DNA from: Gephyromycinifex aptenodytis
Lineage (GTDB): Bacteria; Actinomycetota; Actinomycetes; Actinomycetales; Dermatophilaceae
Length of the DNA: 64,000 nucleotides
Direction of reading: 5' to 3'
NCBI RefSeq assembly: GCF_012277275.1
Contig: NZ_CP051155.1
Coordinates: forward strand, 372,001-436,000
Part shown: positions 30,701 to 37,118 of the stretch, one piece after another
Numbering within the stretch: position 1 is the first letter of the stretch
Layout of the letters: each line of letters starts with the position of its first letter
The notes under the pieces: model-generated
Database searches by the model: none
Told to the model about the DNA's origin: nothing
The model's input: the letters and a program-made list of their open reading frames with translations, nothing else
Program-made: the position numbers and the translations under genes

Positions 30701-32745
30701 GGGCGGGGTTCGACAATGTGTTCGGCACCGCCACCGAGCCGGGTGACGACCAGAGGTGGACCGTGGCTACCACCACCGACGGCGCCTACCTCATCGACCA
30801 CCTGCCCGCGGGCCGCTATCGGCTCACCACGGCAACAACGGACGCTACCGGCGCCTCAGCCTGGGACGTACCCACCTGGGACGTGGACTCAGGACCGTAC
30901 TCGGGCTCCGCCAGCTCAGGCAGTGCCCTCCAGCGGGCTCGCGTCGAACTGAGCCTGAGCCAATCGGAGACCGGCGTGGGAACGGTGACTACTACCGCTG
31001 AAGGCCCGGACGCGGACGGTATCGCGGCCACCGAGGTCGATTTCGGCTTCGTCAAGGCCGACCTGCAAATCGGGGATCTCGTCTGGCTCGACTACGACAG
31101 GGACGGCGAGCGCGATGTCTCCGCGAGCGGCCCGAGCGAACCGGGGGTCGCCGGCGTGCTGGTGCGAGCCACCTGGGCCGGACCTGACGGCGTGTTCGGA
31201 TCGCAGGAAGACCCAGGTGACGATCACACCTTCACCACGACAACCGATGGACAGGGCGGTTACACGCTCACCGGTCTGCCACCGGGGGAGTACACCGTGT
31301 CGATCGCTCCGCAGGGCCAGGACGCCTCATCGCTGACTCCATCCTGGGATCTGGACGGTGTGGACTTCAGCGCCACCAATCTCACGCTGGCTCCGACCGA
31401 CGCCGACGGTCGGCTCGTCCCGCAGGGAGTTGTCACGGTGCGTACTGGGAACCCGCAGAAACCCGCGGCCAGCGAACACCCGAATGACGCCGTAGATTTC
31501 GCCCTGATCGGAACGGCCCAGAGCGTGACCGGAGTGATCTTCCTGGATCGCGATGGTGACGGGTCGCAGGGCCCCGGCGAAAGCGGCATGCCGGGCATCA
31601 GGGTGAACGTGTGCTTCGCAAACGGGCGCTGCGAGGTGGTCACGACTGGCGCGGACGGCACCTGGAGTGTCGTCGACCCGCCCGCGGGTCCGGTGACCGC
31701 CACCGTGACCTCGTCCTTGCCGGCAGGTGCCAACACCACCTCCCAGTCCGGGAACACTCCGGTAGGCGGGCGCACTGAGCTACCTGCCGGCGTCACGTTC
31801 AGCGACGTTGCCGCTTTCGGTGACACCGTCTGGCGCGATGACAACCGCGACTACGTTCTCGACCCGGCAGAGCCGCCAGCCCCGAACGTTCTGGTGAGGG
31901 CGACGTGGGCAGGATTCGACGGTCTTCTCGACGGGGAGACTCTGCCCGGAGGTCGCAAGGCGGTCTCCGGCGATGACATCACCTTCACGACGCGCACCGG
32001 AGCGGATGGGCGATACCTCTTCGGGGATATGCCCTACGGCCGCTACCTGGTCCGCATCTCACAGGTACCGGCGGGTTGGACTCCGCAACAGGACCGTGAC
32101 GGTGCCGATCCGGCCGAAACCCTTCTCACCCTTGCCCAGGGGCAAGAGGATCTGGACGTCGATTTCGCGCTCAGGCAGCTGCCGGCACCACCGCGACCCA
32201 CGCCGCCCACCACGGTCAGCCCGACCGGAGAGCCAAATGACCCGACGGCCAACCCGACTGGCGGCCCGACTGGTGATCCAACTGGCGCCCCGACCGGCGA
32301 CCCGACCGGTGACCCGACGGTCAATCCGACCGGCGACCCGACCGGCGACCCGACCGGCGACCCGACCGGCGACCCGACCGGGGATCCGACGGCCGCTCCA
32401 TCCGTCTCGCCCACCCGCGCACCTGTGAAACCCGGACCGTCGAGCACGGCCGGTTCGGGAGGTACGAACGCGAAGGTCCACCCCAAAAAACCCACCAACG
32501 CTCGCAACACCCACCGGCCATCGTCCAAGGACACCTCGGGTGTTTCGCCTGAAACAGGCGCCAGCCGGGGGCGGACCGGGTCCACTGACTACCCGGGCGA
32601 CGGCAAGGACGGGTCCGGGACGCTGCCCTTCACCGGGGCTGCCATCTGGACGTTGACCGGCACTGGGGTGATGCTGCTCCTGCTCGGGGCAGCTCTGCTC
32701 ACGCTCGTACGCCGTCGCCGGGATTCTTGGACGCTGAAGGGGTGA
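24727..32745 (+). CDS. Giant LPXTG-type surface protein with DUF11 and SdrD B-like repeats
   Basis: A 2672-residue secreted adhesin-like protein; the GTG at 24727 follows AGGAGC. Signal peptide ends near AAAAEPSP (about residue 42). About ten DUF11-type modules occupy roughly 230-1840, marked by YTVTVKNDGN, YTVTVTNQN and openings such as SMSKSARNV (about 770), AISKSHQGG (about 1392) and VAKSVADGQ (about 1697). Five SdrD/Cna B-like modules follow (about 1853-2480): VWLDRNTDGKAD, VWWDANRDGVQD, VWLDYDRDGERD, IFLDRDGDGSQG, VWRDDNRDYVLD. A PTGD repeat spacer leads to LPFTG (about 2633), a membrane segment and RRRR. It is likely wall-anchored by the upstream sortase and may mediate attachment. Confidence 0.92.
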   Translation: MSRWCRPVMMIRASLVFLLVATGALVPIEPLLGSLAPRVAAAAEPSPAPIPGATLTFSPPHQGADLLLGRPETVRFVAKNDSNTPQYNATFRIVLPSTAKDVTATLRGSTESWASRNPLGAATYTYAQGTNTVYIWENASDLLAGVATVLDVQATFTETGPVDVPGVVYVNTSPNYVPDFYTEDEAATANAATPKPDPVIKAGDLKPGTPVDGVTASTSATGAMSTTGSLNIVPFLIEKDIDAPEHEVVRGIHDNRYPTSVTITNNGIGRSTLGQVVDYIPAELEYLGCGDVDNTTNQTPEYEGSGTLVGTALSGCTPADRVETVEISQAEATASLPAGVYTKLTWNDVGELAANAKKTYSYLVGAPQRANAMWPGNAPATGGTQAANLDNNTGAVTAEPAGERSAIGAALVTGSYLGRSSTARDTETVTIEDLAVQKSTNAETIKVGGTSTWTINAQISEYATSWDGVQITDVLPDGLCPQGVILSGTSPGEPCPDNEAPPVSDPAVAAPTGSYNTDDGTITLTWSPGIAAGTASGPGLQGKRATLSFTTKTMENYRVADNGRVLANDSWSNTVTTTGELTDRDTSVGSRRLGDQSSAVQHAGAVEFAKQVAAPADNGSCDPAGIALRAWRSDASPSLPFGPGDKVCWRITLTLPETLSTASVRITDTLPQGHVWTDKWVQGAGTRPGGEAWTPSSPDGTQRSITVEPRYEIPQNDPLVIYLESQIIDPKGAQPEDLTDNLAKLSYQDTSGATYQGRASVGVKWNEPALSMSKSARNVTKNADVADAANSAGDSIEYTVTVKNDGNLDAKQVVVWDRYPARMSCPEAMTSTLNGVQTSLETSCEGGFAKVTIADIPANKQVLLTYQLAVPQDPAPGETYTNTAYVTQFQTDTNQSGKPFIFVPERGPDPSLTSNTEPLQGRAELAVTVSPATMDKTHTTAVTESGNTQAQATIGERIDYKVTVTVPAKTTLPTGTVIRDVLAPGLVLLTDPAPAMTSPTFTGLAAPEASTADNGSVTWTTTSPMSNPDDAARSLVLTYSARVANNSDAVHGVALQNTANLDYRSPGPNPQAIHLQASTQTPVVEPDIDLNMQMGSTLTAGGTVPLTITATNMDGSSTAHGTVVRVQVPDVLRCPASVPPMGEAEGACTETDGRSRIIEWTIPTLAPGSSVQATVELGVPDPLVVGASYTVTTTVETSSLADTLAGERTPSALVNTDRYIESESRVAGRPWPSIAKTSVPTATIGELVDYTITARVPAHATLHDLTVLDEMPTGLSIENTDTRSCAGSSGAGTVSVSEDKKRLVWWLDEAAATRTNMNVPYECTMTVQARVENTQDTKHGYTLKNWAYVVGSTTDRLDAAPPIPVDGGTRAAAQGYAVWEDVDANLGLREPRLAISKSHQGGSNLRVSAGNTIDYTVTVTNQNSPAASVAHDVKVVDTLPLVLRPELDEQGRAKGKIGGQDVTGVWDEQARTVTWTVPQIASQGNLTITYPATVLTGIDPNQPLRNSVVATASSLPGASSSERSTYRAATSDSVGPQVITVTKARAYDQLAPGGVQTYTVTATIPSGVRVYDLTITDTPSPYLSYEETTGSACTYVNFDGGTGACDLAPQVSPTKDADELHWFVGDIDAVPQARTISITYTARVTSAAAASSATSNIVSAGWNGTDVIRANPAPDTDWTTTYGSEPARADFTVSVPFIAVAKSVADGQTEVQHRHASPDELLRYTLTVKNTGTATAHDVMVFDDRTEGLTFVKDCDRRLPPRVKLGAETTTPGSGLTRQFFTIDALQRDEELSFSYCVRIPADAEQIVDRGGYDFVNFVDATYASQPKGTPQRALYDDVAPAGTGVEIDLPGGLSGMVWLDRNTDGKADADEARVPDATVRITGPQGFDKKVITEANGVWSWKGHLPTGEYQVVLANGPLAGTRIDSFRHDRLPDGAAMTFTESEGKRVDGLDIGLVGTLSLGDRVWWDANRDGVQDSGEAGIVGAAVTAVWAGFDNVFGTATEPGDDQRWTVATTTDGAYLIDHLPAGRYRLTTATTDATGASAWDVPTWDVDSGPYSGSASSGSALQRARVELSLSQSETGVGTVTTTAEGPDADGIAATEVDFGFVKADLQIGDLVWLDYDRDGERDVSASGPSEPGVAGVLVRATWAGPDGVFGSQEDPGDDHTFTTTTDGQGGYTLTGLPPGEYTVSIAPQGQDASSLTPSWDLDGVDFSATNLTLAPTDADGRLVPQGVVTVRTGNPQKPAASEHPNDAVDFALIGTAQSVTGVIFLDRDGDGSQGPGESGMPGIRVNVCFANGRCEVVTTGADGTWSVVDPPAGPVTATVTSSLPAGANTTSQSGNTPVGGRTELPAGVTFSDVAAFGDTVWRDDNRDYVLDPAEPPAPNVLVRATWAGFDGLLDGETLPGGRKAVSGDDITFTTRTGADGRYLFGDMPYGRYLVRISQVPAGWTPQQDRDGADPAETLLTLAQGQEDLDVDFALRQLPAPPRPTPPTTVSPTGEPNDPTANPTGGPTGDPTGAPTGDPTGDPTVNPTGDPTGDPTGDPTGDPTGDPTAAPSVSPTRAPVKPGPSSTAGSGGTNAKVHPKKPTNARNTHRPSSKDTSGVSPETGASRGRTGSTDYPGDGKDGSGTLPFTGAAIWTLTGTGVMLLLLGAALLTLVRRRRDSWTLKG
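32219..32391 (+). repeat. 12-bp tandem repeats encoding a PTGD spacer
   Basis: About fourteen 12-base units of the type CCGACCGGCGAC, translated PTGD with variants PTGG, PTGA, PTVN and PTAA. Several central copies are identical, which favours slippage. The stretch forms a wall-spanning spacer before the sortase signal. Confidence 0.92.
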
Positions 32746-33068
32746 GGGACGCACTGCCGCAGGAAGGGTTCTGCGTGGTACTCCAGGCCTGCCTGTTGCG
32801 GGCTGGCTGCGCAGGGGTCGCGCACGAGCGTCGGCCGTGAACGCTGCTGCGACGCAGGCCACGTCGGCCGCCCAGGCCCGCGCCTGAGCGGTTGGCGCAG
32901 CGCACGCGACGGCTTACTGGGGCGTGGCGGCACGTTGGGCAGACAAACCCGCTGTCGACTATCGGGGCGGGCGCCGATCGGCTCCTCCTCGGCTATCGCA
33001 GGAAAGGAGCTCGCCTGACTGGACCACGAGTCTTGGCAAGCGCCGGGCGCCTCACTAGGCTCAAGGCG
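32746..33068. other. Intergenic region between surface protein and TPP riboswitch
   Basis: No gene could be supported on either strand. Short open frames here have no ribosome binding site or family motif. It should hold the promoter for the riboswitch transcript. Confidence 0.5.
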
Positions 33069-33162
33069 CCGCGCGGGGCGTCCTGGGCACCAGGACTGAG
33101 ATGGGCAGACCGGCCCGGACCCGTGGAACCTGATCTCGATCACGCGAGCGGAGGGAACGCGG
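33069..33162 (+). promoter_or_regulatory. TPP (THI-box) riboswitch upstream of tenA
   Basis: Conserved elements in order: GGGGCGTCC, ACTGAGATG, GACCCGTGGAACCTGATC, then AGCGGAGGGAACG. P1 is CCGCG (33069-33073) pairing with CGCGG (33158-33162). It binds thiamine pyrophosphate. Downstream, CTCCC (33181-33185) can pair with GGGAG (33194-33198), which covers the ribosome binding site, so control is probably at translation. Confidence 0.93.
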
Positions 33163-33204
33163 CAGCTCACCCCTGGTGGGCTCCCACGCGCTCGGGAGGA
33201 CTTG

Positions 33205-33954
33205 ATGACCACTCTCGACCACAATCTCGACACCCAAACGAATGTCCCCGCAGGTGAGGGCTTCACCGCTGCCCTGCGACGGGACCACGATCGTCTCTTC
33301 GAGGCGTTCTGGGCGCACCCGTTCCTGGCGGGGCTGCGCGATGGCTCTCTGAGCAGGGAAGCCACCCTGTTCTATGTCGGGCAGGACCACCAGTACCTGT
33401 CGGCGTATCTGCGTTGCTATGGGCTGGGGATGGCGGCCTCGCCCGACCGGGCCTGGATGGAGCACTTCGTCGACTCGTCGCTGTTCCTGCTCAATGACGA
33501 AACCCACCCGCACCACGTCATGTGCCGCGCGTTCGGGGTGGATTACGAGCAGGTGCAGCACGCTCGGCTGGCGCCTTCATCACAGGCCTACATCGACCAC
33601 ATGATGGTCAGCGGCCACGACAGCCTGGGTGTGTTGTCGTTCGCGTTGCTGCCGTGCCCGTGGACCTACATCTGGGCGGGGGAGCGCTACCTGCAACAGG
33701 TCGATCCGGCCACGGCTGAGAACAACCCGTTCCACGAGTGGTGGACGTTCTACGGTTCGCCCGACTCGCAACAGCTGCTTTCGGACCTCCTGGAGCGCTG
33801 CGATCAGCTCGCCGCGCAGGCAGGGCCGGCCGAACGCGCCCGGATGGCGCGCGCGTTCGAACTGAGCTGCTACCACGAGATCCGGTTCTGGCAGATGGCG
33901 TTCACCCAGGAGTCCTGGGACGACGTCCCGAACGAGGTGCTGGGGTCCGACTGA
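33205..33954 (+). CDS. tenA: TenA-family thiaminase II / aminopyrimidine hydrolase
   Basis: A 249-residue protein. Active-site motifs are the cysteine in LLPCPWTYIW and the glutamate in CYHEIRFWQMAF, with YVGQDHQYL and FLLNDETHPH upstream. TenA salvages the pyrimidine part of thiamine by hydrolysing aminopyrimidine precursors. The ATG at 33205 is chosen because GGAGGA ends five bases before it; a TTG three bases upstream is too close. It is the only thiamine gene in the window and is under the TPP riboswitch, which supports salvage. Confidence 0.93.
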   Translation: MTTLDHNLDTQTNVPAGEGFTAALRRDHDRLFEAFWAHPFLAGLRDGSLSREATLFYVGQDHQYLSAYLRCYGLGMAASPDRAWMEHFVDSSLFLLNDETHPHHVMCRAFGVDYEQVQHARLAPSSQAYIDHMMVSGHDSLGVLSFALLPCPWTYIWAGERYLQQVDPATAENNPFHEWWTFYGSPDSQQLLSDLLERCDQLAAQAGPAERARMARAFELSCYHEIRFWQMAFTQESWDDVPNEVLGSD

Positions 33955-33961
33955 GAGCAGC

Positions 33962-34339
33962 TCACGCTTCGGCCCCGCCTCGCGTCCACAGCGCGGGCGT
34001 GGTCGTGGTGATCGGCACGAGACCGGCGCGCGCCAGGATGGGTTGGGACAGGTGCGTGCAGTCAGCGCGTAGGTAGGACCTGCCGCGCGCCGCCGCCGAC
34101 CTGGCTCGGGCGGCGGTGAGCGCGCGGTACAGCCCGAGCCCGCGGTGGGCCGTGTCGCAGGCGCCGCCCCACAGACCAGCGAAGTCGGTGCCGTCGACGA
34201 AGTCGATTCGCCCGGAGCGCACGATCCGCCCGGCGGGTCCGCGTATGAACCAGATCTGGAGCGAACCAGGTGCGGTGCGCACCCGGTCGATGAGTTCCCC
34301 GGCGCGCTGGGCAGATCGCTCAGCGCTGTCGCCGAACAC
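33962..34339 (-). CDS. GNAT-type acetyltransferase, probably N-terminally truncated
   Basis: A 125-residue frame from a GTG start. LWGGACDTAHRGLGLYRAL matches the acetyl-CoA-binding R/Q-x-x-G-x-G/A region of GNAT enzymes, followed by the typical SQPILARAGLVPI end. Homology-like sequence seems to continue in the same frame upstream (PDDDIIEAEALAATVFGD) to a stop at 34418-34420 with no good start codon, and related proteins are usually about 100 residues longer. An A+T-rich patch begins at that point. It may be a broken gene left at an island edge. Substrate unknown. Confidence 0.6.
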   Translation of the reverse strand: MFGDSAERSAQRAGELIDRVRTAPGSLQIWFIRGPAGRIVRSGRIDFVDGTDFAGLWGGACDTAHRGLGLYRALTAARARSAAARGRSYLRADCTHLSQPILARAGLVPITTTTPALWTRGGAEA

Positions 34340-34461
34340 GGTGGCGGCCAGGGCTTCGGCTTCGATGATGTCGTCGTCTGGTGCTGCGTTGATGAGGACA
34401 GGAACTCTAGCTTTACCTTATGAATTCGTGGTGAGTGCAGCAGTCTCCGTGAAGGGTATGT

Positions 34462-35268
34462 GTGGTGACGTCAAAGGGTTTGTCAGGCAGAGCAGCTCTG
34501 ATCACGGGTGTGAGTCGCGCACGCGGCATCGGTTTCTCGGTGGCATCGCGGTTTGCGCGGGCGGGTGCGAGTCTGTATCTCACCCACAACGTCGGCCACG
34601 ATCAAGCCCAGCCATGGGGTGGGCAAGACATCTATTCAGTGATGGCCGAACTGTCAGCGCAGCTGCATGATGGCGCGGTGCTGCGGCATACGCACGCGGA
34701 CTTCGAGGACCCAGCCGAGGCGTCGAGAGTGATCGACTGGTTGGACCAGCCGGTCGACATTCTTGTGGCCAACCATGCCCGTTCTGGTGGCGACAGTAGC
34801 CTGGCGCACATCACCGCGGGGGAGTTGGAGTCGCATTGGCGGGTGAATGCGCAATCGGTGTTGTTGCTCACTCAAGGATTTGCACAGCAATGTGTGGGGG
34901 AGTCGGGCCGCGTCATCTGGATGACGTCCGGGCAGGCGCTGGGCCCGATGCCCGGCGAGGTGGGGTACGCGGGTACCAAGGCAATGTTGGCGGGGCTGGT
35001 TCCGACGGTGGCTGATGAATTGATCGACCGGGGGATTCTGCTCAACGCCGTTAATCCCGGGCCGGTTAATACCGGTTATCTGGATCCCGAGACCATCTAC
35101 AGCCGGGAGTTGTGCGAAGACCTGTTGCAGCGGTTCCCGCTGGGTAGGTTCGGTGAACCGGACGACCCAGCTCGCCTCGTCGAGTTTTTGGTCTCTGATG
35201 CGGGGCGGTGGATTGTCGGGCAGGTCATCGATTCCGAGGGTGGCTTCAGACGGTGGACGCTGACCTAG
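34462..35268 (+). CDS. Short-chain dehydrogenase/reductase (SDR)
   Basis: A 268-residue Rossmann oxidoreductase. The cofactor loop is TGVSRARGIGFSVA; catalytic residues are Ser in TSGQALGP and Tyr/Lys in YAGTK; LVANHARSGG is the NAG-like motif and VNPGPVNTGYL follows. GAAGGG precedes the start; GTG at 34462 or 34465 is possible. The C-terminus GQVIDSEGGFRR is usual in 3-oxoacyl-ACP reductase-like members. The substrate is unknown. The gene stands alone at the edge of the variable island and its third codon positions look less GC-biased than those of its neighbours. Confidence 0.85.
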   Translation: MVTSKGLSGRAALITGVSRARGIGFSVASRFARAGASLYLTHNVGHDQAQPWGGQDIYSVMAELSAQLHDGAVLRHTHADFEDPAEASRVIDWLDQPVDILVANHARSGGDSSLAHITAGELESHWRVNAQSVLLLTQGFAQQCVGESGRVIWMTSGQALGPMPGEVGYAGTKAMLAGLVPTVADELIDRGILLNAVNPGPVNTGYLDPETIYSRELCEDLLQRFPLGRFGEPDDPARLVEFLVSDAGRWIVGQVIDSEGGFRRWTLT

Positions 35269-35450
35269 CTGATGCAGTGACGCCTCGACCCAGATGACCC
35301 AGCCGTTCGGTCGGATTCACATCGACGCGGACATCCGTGAGACTGCGCGCGTGCGCTTCGTGGACGAAGCAGTCGGCGGCATTCCCAACCTCTAACCCAG
35401 CCCTCTTCGCGCCGTCACACAGGAGAGCTACGGTCCGAGTGCGGTGAGAC

Positions 35451-37118
35451 TCAGGTTGAGCCTTTCGGAGGTAGCGCACCGATGTGGGCCTCAACCTCAG
35501 CCAAGGTGGTGCACTCGCTTTCGATGGTGTCCCACCACCTGCTCTGCGTTGCCGCGTAGGTGCCATACCGGCCATAGTTCATTTGCGCTCGCGAGACGAC
35601 GAGTCCATGCCGGGCCCGCGAAAGCATGACGAGCAGAACGCGATGTTCCTCGATCAGCGCTTCGCCGTGGCTGCTCTTCTTGTGGGGCATGTGCCCCTCC
35701 TCCAGGCCGATGACGAACACCCAGTCGAACTCTTGTCCCTTACCGGCATGAGCATTGAGAAGGTGCACTCCAGGACCGACCGCCTGATTCGGGTCGGACA
35801 CGCGGATCGAACTCAGCGCTTCTCGGGCAGTGCTGGACCGGCCTTGCTCCAAGGCGGCGAAGGCATCATTGACCTGTTCCAAGGTGTCCACGTCAGAAGG
35901 ATCGACGGCGTCGAGCACCGCTTCGCGCGCAACATCGAGTGTTGCGCCACGAGGCAGCGACGCGACCATCTCCCGGATAAGGGCGACTACACGAGGGTCC
36001 TCCAGCGCCAGGTCCCACCTTCGCACGGGGATGTCAGGCAGCGAGGTGAACGCCCTGTCAATATCCTCGCGACGCCATCCGGCCCTGCTAATCACTCCTA
36101 CTGAAGCGGTTGGGTCACGTTCGATGATCTGTTGCGTCAGGCCGACCACAAGACGAGCCTCAGCGGCCCGGTCTTGCACTACGAGCGCGGCGGAGCAGCC
36201 ACCCATGGGCCAGCGCTCGGGTCTTGCGGAGATCAGTTGCGTTGTCGAGGCGAGAGATCTGCTCACGGAGTTGACGGTGGCCAGTACACCCGGCGAGGCG
36301 CGGTATGACTCTCGGAGCATGATGGGCTCGGCACACGAGTCCCGCACTTCTCGCTCGACCTGCTCGGGCGCGGCTCCGGCCCACGAGAAGATGCCTTGCA
36401 TCGGGTCCCCGGCGTAGGTCTGCCGCGCTGTGCAGCTGAGGCGTACGAGGTCAAGTTGCTGGAGCGATAGGTCTTGGAACTCATCGACCAGAACAGCGCC
36501 GAAGTGACAGCGATACAAATGGCCGACAGCCGGGATTCGCAGCAATCGCTGGGCGTGCCGAAGCAGGTCCTGGTAGTGAAGTTGCTTGGCTGTCTGGCGT
36601 TCCTTTTCGACACGGAGCGCCAGATCAGCACCGACGCAATCCCTCTTCTTCGTGAGGGCGTCGATGACTTCATCGTCGGAGAGGGGCGCCCGCTTGACCT
36701 CATCAAGAAGGTCCTCGGCGGCCCTTCTCCTCTCCACATTCGTCCCCGTCGCCTCCAATGCCTTGCGCAGCCTGCTGGTCGTGGGTAGCAGGAGACCGCC
36801 AGGGTCCAGACCGATGGTCCGACCATGGGCGAGGACGACTTCGGTAGCGTGCCCGTGGAAGTTGCGCACAGTCACGTAGCGGCGCATCCGTGCGTAGCCG
36901 AGTACGTTGCGCAGCCGCTCATGGAGATTCGTCTTAGCGCGGTTGGTGAAAGTGAGCGCAAGGATGCGTTGGTTCGGCCCGAGGAACTGGATCAGGTGGT
37001 CGGCGCGATGCGCTAGAACTTCGGTCTTGCCGCAACCCGGGGGCGCGATGATCATGGCGTGCCGCGCTTTTGCCTTTGCGGCGGCGGAATGCTCCCCGCT
37101 GAGCGCCTCGACCTTCAT
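35451..37118 (-). CDS. gajB: Gabija-type protein GajB, UvrD-like helicase
   Basis: A 555-residue superfamily 1 helicase-like protein. Motif I IIAPPGCGKTEVLAHRA (about 23-39), ALTFTNRAK (Ia), Walker B VLVDEFQDLSLQQ, QTYAGDPMQGIFSWAGA (III), RESYRASP (IV), NAHAGKGQEFDWVFVIGL (V) and LLVMLSRARHGLVV (VI). It starts inside the stop of the OLD-nuclease gene (ATGA overlap), the standard GajA-GajB order. In Gabija, GajB is activated by free DNA ends and works with GajA against phage. Assignment rests on the gene pair; UvrD-like proteins alone are common. Confidence 0.83.
   Translation of the reverse strand: MKVEALSGEHSAAAKAKARHAMIIAPPGCGKTEVLAHRADHLIQFLGPNQRILALTFTNRAKTNLHERLRNVLGYARMRRYVTVRNFHGHATEVVLAHGRTIGLDPGGLLLPTTSRLRKALEATGTNVERRRAAEDLLDEVKRAPLSDDEVIDALTKKRDCVGADLALRVEKERQTAKQLHYQDLLRHAQRLLRIPAVGHLYRCHFGAVLVDEFQDLSLQQLDLVRLSCTARQTYAGDPMQGIFSWAGAAPEQVEREVRDSCAEPIMLRESYRASPGVLATVNSVSRSLASTTQLISARPERWPMGGCSAALVVQDRAAEARLVVGLTQQIIERDPTASVGVISRAGWRREDIDRAFTSLPDIPVRRWDLALEDPRVVALIREMVASLPRGATLDVAREAVLDAVDPSDVDTLEQVNDAFAALEQGRSSTAREALSSIRVSDPNQAVGPGVHLLNAHAGKGQEFDWVFVIGLEEGHMPHKKSSHGEALIEEHRVLLVMLSRARHGLVVSRAQMNYGRYGTYAATQSRWWDTIESECTTLAEVEAHIGALPPKGST

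Noticed and set aside
32219-32391. Repeat array considered as CRISPR
   Set aside because: Units are 12 bp, contiguous and in frame within a protein; there are no spacers.
32043-32585. Minus-strand frame reading VGSPVGSPVG
   Set aside because: Product of the 12-bp repeats read backwards; no start signal.
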